This document shows, one piece after another, positions 5,918-7,787 of a stretch of 7,787 nt of DNA. A program made the position numbers and the translations under genes. The number at the start of each line of letters is the position of its first letter. Positions within the stretch are counted from its first letter, which is position 1. Source of the stretch: Pyrinomonadaceae bacterium (GTDB lineage Bacteria; Acidobacteriota; Blastocatellia; Pyrinomonadales; Pyrinomonadaceae); NCBI GenBank assembly GCA_018060305.1, contig JAGOWF010000055.1:4375-12161 (forward strand), written 5' to 3'. The notes beneath the pieces are model-generated. The model was not told the origin of the DNA. It did no database searches and saw nothing but the letters and a program-made list of their open reading frames with translations.

Positions 5918-6912
5918 CGATAGCCGTCGAACCGATTCTTCCGGTTTTCGAGCAGTTCGATCGCGATCCACTTCCCCGACGCCGTGACTCGGCTGTCGCG
6001 GTTGTGACGGACTATCCAATCGTCACCGCCCACCGCATTGAGTAGGACTATGCCGGCACCTCCCTGATAGGCGACTCTCATCTCATCGACCGTTGCTTCG
6101 CGCCAATTCCCTTTGACGTATCGCGCGGGCGGATCGGTCGGCCCGTTCTTCCAGATATACGTTCCGTTGGCGTTGATCGTTAGGAATCCGGCCTTGGCGG
6201 CAACTATCAGCCAGTAGTCTTCGCTCTGCGTCGTGAGTAGCCAGGTTCCGTTGTACCAACCTTTTGGTGTCGGAGGGCCGAAATTCGCCATCAGCGGACT
6301 TCTGGTGGTGGTGTTCGGATAAAAGTCCTGGTCGAGCTTTGCTGAAAATGCATCATTATTCACGAACCGAAACCCGAGCCCGCAATCACGGATCATGCCG
6401 GCCAACTCATTCTCGACTCGCTCCTTCTTTTGCCACTCGAATGGCTTTTGAGTGCCGAGCTTCCTGCGGAGAAATCCAGCAACGTCGTCTTGGGTCAGCA
6501 CGGCAGCGCATCCGTTGCGTTCGCCGCCATCCTCATCGCCACCTTGCTCCGGTGGATCATTCGCAGGTGGCGGCGGCGGGTCCTGCTGTCGCGGCGGATT
6601 CCTCGGAGGCTGTGGTGCCGGTGGCTGGGCCGGAGGCTTCGCACCTGCCGCGGGCCGGATCCTTTCCCAGTCCCACGCCGTCTGCGAGCCTTGGGCATCG
6701 TATTCGTTCGGTCGTTTTCGAATTATTGGCTGTTTGCCGCCAGGAGTTTCGCCAACGAATGTCCCGCCCGTTTCCCATTTACCGTAGTCGAGATAATCGA
6801 TCCTATCGCCAGGCTTGAAGTCACCCTGCTGACCCTGAACCGAAACCGTGAGAATGAAACAAGCAGCGAAAACACACACTACCGCCCACGCGTTTCGTCT
6901 AAGTCGTAACAT
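5911..6912 (-). CDS. Exported protein of unknown function with Tudor/SH3-like N-domain and Pro-rich linker
   Basis: The 333-residue product begins with a clear signal peptide: Arg-rich N-terminus, hydrophobic core at about 8-25, likely cleavage after VQG at residue 27. Residues 35-88 (GDRIDYLDYGKWETGG to DWERIRP) resemble small Tudor/agenet or SH3-like barrel modules, with a G-D-x-(V/I) opening, a KW turn and a W-x-R-I-R-P end. Residues 91-122 form a Pro-rich linker, followed by an acidic Gly-rich patch (123-132). Residues 136-210 look helical (TQDDVAGFLRRKLG), and 216-322 form a beta-rich domain with repeated aromatic-Gly patterns (GWYNGTWLLT, INANGTYIW, VKGNWREA, ASGKWIAIELL). Two Cys (135, 177) could form a disulfide. 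The start at 6912 is chosen over 6918 because AGGAG lies 6 nt before it. I do not recognise a function; no catalytic motif is evident. Confidence 0.8.
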   Translation of the reverse strand: MLRLRRNAWAVVCVFAACFILTVSVQGQQGDFKPGDRIDYLDYGKWETGGTFVGETPGGKQPIIRKRPNEYDAQGSQTAWDWERIRPAAGAKPPAQPPAPQPPRNPPRQQDPPPPPANDPPEQGGDEDGGERNGCAAVLTQDDVAGFLRRKLGTQKPFEWQKKERVENELAGMIRDCGLGFRFVNNDAFSAKLDQDFYPNTTTRSPLMANFGPPTPKGWYNGTWLLTTQSEDYWLIVAAKAGFLTINANGTYIWKNGPTDPPARYVKGNWREATVDEMRVAYQGGAGIVLLNAVGGDDWIVRHNRDSRVTASGKWIAIELLENRKNRFDGYRK

Positions 6913-6918
6913 AAACAT

Positions 6919-6924
6919 CTCCTG
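6919..6924 (-). promoter_or_regulatory. Ribosome binding site deciding the start of the exported protein
   Basis: On the minus strand CAGGAG directly touches the ATG at 6918, leaving no spacer, but lies 6 nt before the second in-frame ATG at 6912. Good spacing supports the second start, which removes two residues (MF) without changing the signal peptide. Confidence 0.65.
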
Positions 6925-6982
6925 ACCGAGTTTCTATACTTCGTGTGGATGATGCCCTTGTACTCCAAATCGAGTGGGAAAG

Positions 6983-7787
6983 TCAACCCGCCGGCTTTGG
7001 CGACGGAGTCGGACTCGGGCTTGGCACAGCCAAACCAGGCATCTCACCCGATTTGAAGCGGGGCAGCATCTCGTCACGCATCGCCAGCGTATAAACTGCG
7101 GTTGCAACGATCACAGCCGACTTCTTAACATCATCCTCGATGATCCGCTCGTAGGTATCCAGATTCGTGTGCCAAGTGTGCGAGCCATATTCGATCGGGT
7201 CCTGCATAACGCCAATTCCCGGCAATCCGCCATTATTGAACGACGTATGGTCTGTCCCGCCGAGGCCACGATTTTTTGTCGAGGTCACGCCCATGAATCC
7301 ATACTCCTCGAACCCGTTCAAAGCATCTCGCAAGATCGTCGCCGCCTCGGGTGGGCCGAATACGGTCATTCCCCGCGCTCGTCCGGTTCCGCTGTCGATA
7401 TTGAAATAACCGCCAAATTTGCCATAGTCCGGCCCTGGCTCCTCAGCCGAGCCAAAGTGACGCTTAACGTAAGCCTGCGAACCAAGCAGGCCCTGCTCCT
7501 CACCACTCCACAGAGCAACGCGTATCGTGCGTCGCGGTTTTACGCCGATCGCCTTAAGGATGCGCGCAGCCTCGAGCATGATCGCCGAGCCGATGGCATT
7601 ATCCGTCGCGCCCGTCGCCGAGTGCCACGAATCGAGATGGCCACCGAGCATAATAACCTCGTCTTTCTTGTCCGTGCCTGCGCTCTCGCCTATCGTGTTG
7701 TAGCTCGTTACGCCGTCGGGGACGACTCGATTACGAATGTCGAACTCGAGCCTAACTGCGCCCTTGCCCGCCAGCAGGCGCGTGACA
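6983..7787 (-). CDS. M28 family zinc aminopeptidase, C-terminal part (start outside window)
   Basis: This is a metallopeptidase of the M28 (aminopeptidase Y / PSMA-like) family, usually exported, which removes amino acids from peptides with two zinc ions. The frame is open to the window edge, giving 267 residues; the true start lies beyond 7787. Visible family residues are GGHLDSW (His and Asp near the first metal site), GATDNAIGS (bridging Asp), SGEEQGLLGS (catalytic Glu followed by a zinc-binding Glu), NIDSGTG (Asp ligand) and HTWHTNLDTYE (His ligand), so the metal site is complete. The last residues form a Pro/Ser tail (PSPSPTPSPKPAG), possibly a flexible end or spacer. It precedes the exported-protein gene on the same strand with a 70-nt gap, so co-transcription is possible; no terminator is seen in the gap. 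An ATG at 7651 is internal, not the start. Confidence 0.93.
   Translation of the reverse strand, partial: VTRLLAGKGAVRLEFDIRNRVVPDGVTSYNTIGESAGTDKKDEVIMLGGHLDSWHSATGATDNAIGSAIMLEAARILKAIGVKPRRTIRVALWSGEEQGLLGSQAYVKRHFGSAEEPGPDYGKFGGYFNIDSGTGRARGMTVFGPPEAATILRDALNGFEEYGFMGVTSTKNRGLGGTDHTSFNNGGLPGIGVMQDPIEYGSHTWHTNLDTYERIIEDDVKKSAVIVATAVYTLAMRDEMLPRFKSGEMPGLAVPSPSPTPSPKPAG

Noticed and set aside
6264..6909. Several plus-strand open frames opposite the exported protein
   Set aside because: They arise from the Pro-rich, GC-rich linker read in reverse (Gly/Arg-rich translations) and lack any recognisable domain.
6934..6966. Possible promoter for the exported-protein gene (TATAGA-like box on the minus strand)
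   Set aside because: No -35 match was found at proper spacing: the nearest TTGGAG is about 24 nt upstream of the box. The evidence is too weak to annotate.
1..7787. tRNA, rRNA, CRISPR array, insertion sequence, toxin-antitoxin or prophage genes
   Set aside because: None was seen on either strand; the window is almost fully explained by seven protein genes with short spacers, none longer than about 70 nt.

Overview
The window reads as a compact, gene-dense bacterial chromosome segment of moderately high GC. There are no mobile elements, tRNA or rRNA genes, CRISPR arrays or prophage genes. The content suggests a diderm, possibly Acidobacteriota (Blastocatellia-like). The grounds are the short phosphatidylserine decarboxylase paired with phosphatidylserine synthase, a polysaccharide polymerase/ligase next to a TPR protein, a secreted protein with a Tudor/SH3-like N-terminal module, and an M28 peptidase. 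The phylum is an inference from gene style; no marker gene is present to prove it.

Layout. Positions 1-1439 (+) hold a phospholipid pair: psd (5' end outside the window) and pssA, joined by a TGATG stop/start overlap. Together they make phosphatidylethanolamine from CDP-diacylglycerol and serine. Positions 1440-5201 (-) hold three tightly packed genes read from right to left: a DegT/DnrJ/EryC1/StrS sugar aminotransferase, a membrane-anchored TPR protein with a C-terminal carbohydrate-binding-like domain, and an O-antigen polymerase/ligase-type (Wzy_C) membrane protein. The first two overlap by ATGA and the third follows after 16 nt, so they look like one operon for making and polymerising or transferring a surface glycan with an amino sugar. 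A 57-nt AT-rich divergent spacer with three tandem TACAATN heptamers separates this operon from nth (endonuclease III, +), which ends in a clear intrinsic terminator built over its stop codon. Positions 5911-6912 (-) encode an exported protein of unknown function, and 6983-7787 (-) carry the C-terminal part of an M28 zinc aminopeptidase whose start lies beyond the window.

No obviously new system such as a defence, RNA or mobile island is visible. The points most worth a second look are the Ser-Ser in place of Gly-Ser at the psd self-processing site, the TPR-carbohydrate-binding protein coupled to the glycan polymerase, the heptamer repeat in the divergent promoter region, and the uncharacterised two-domain exported protein.
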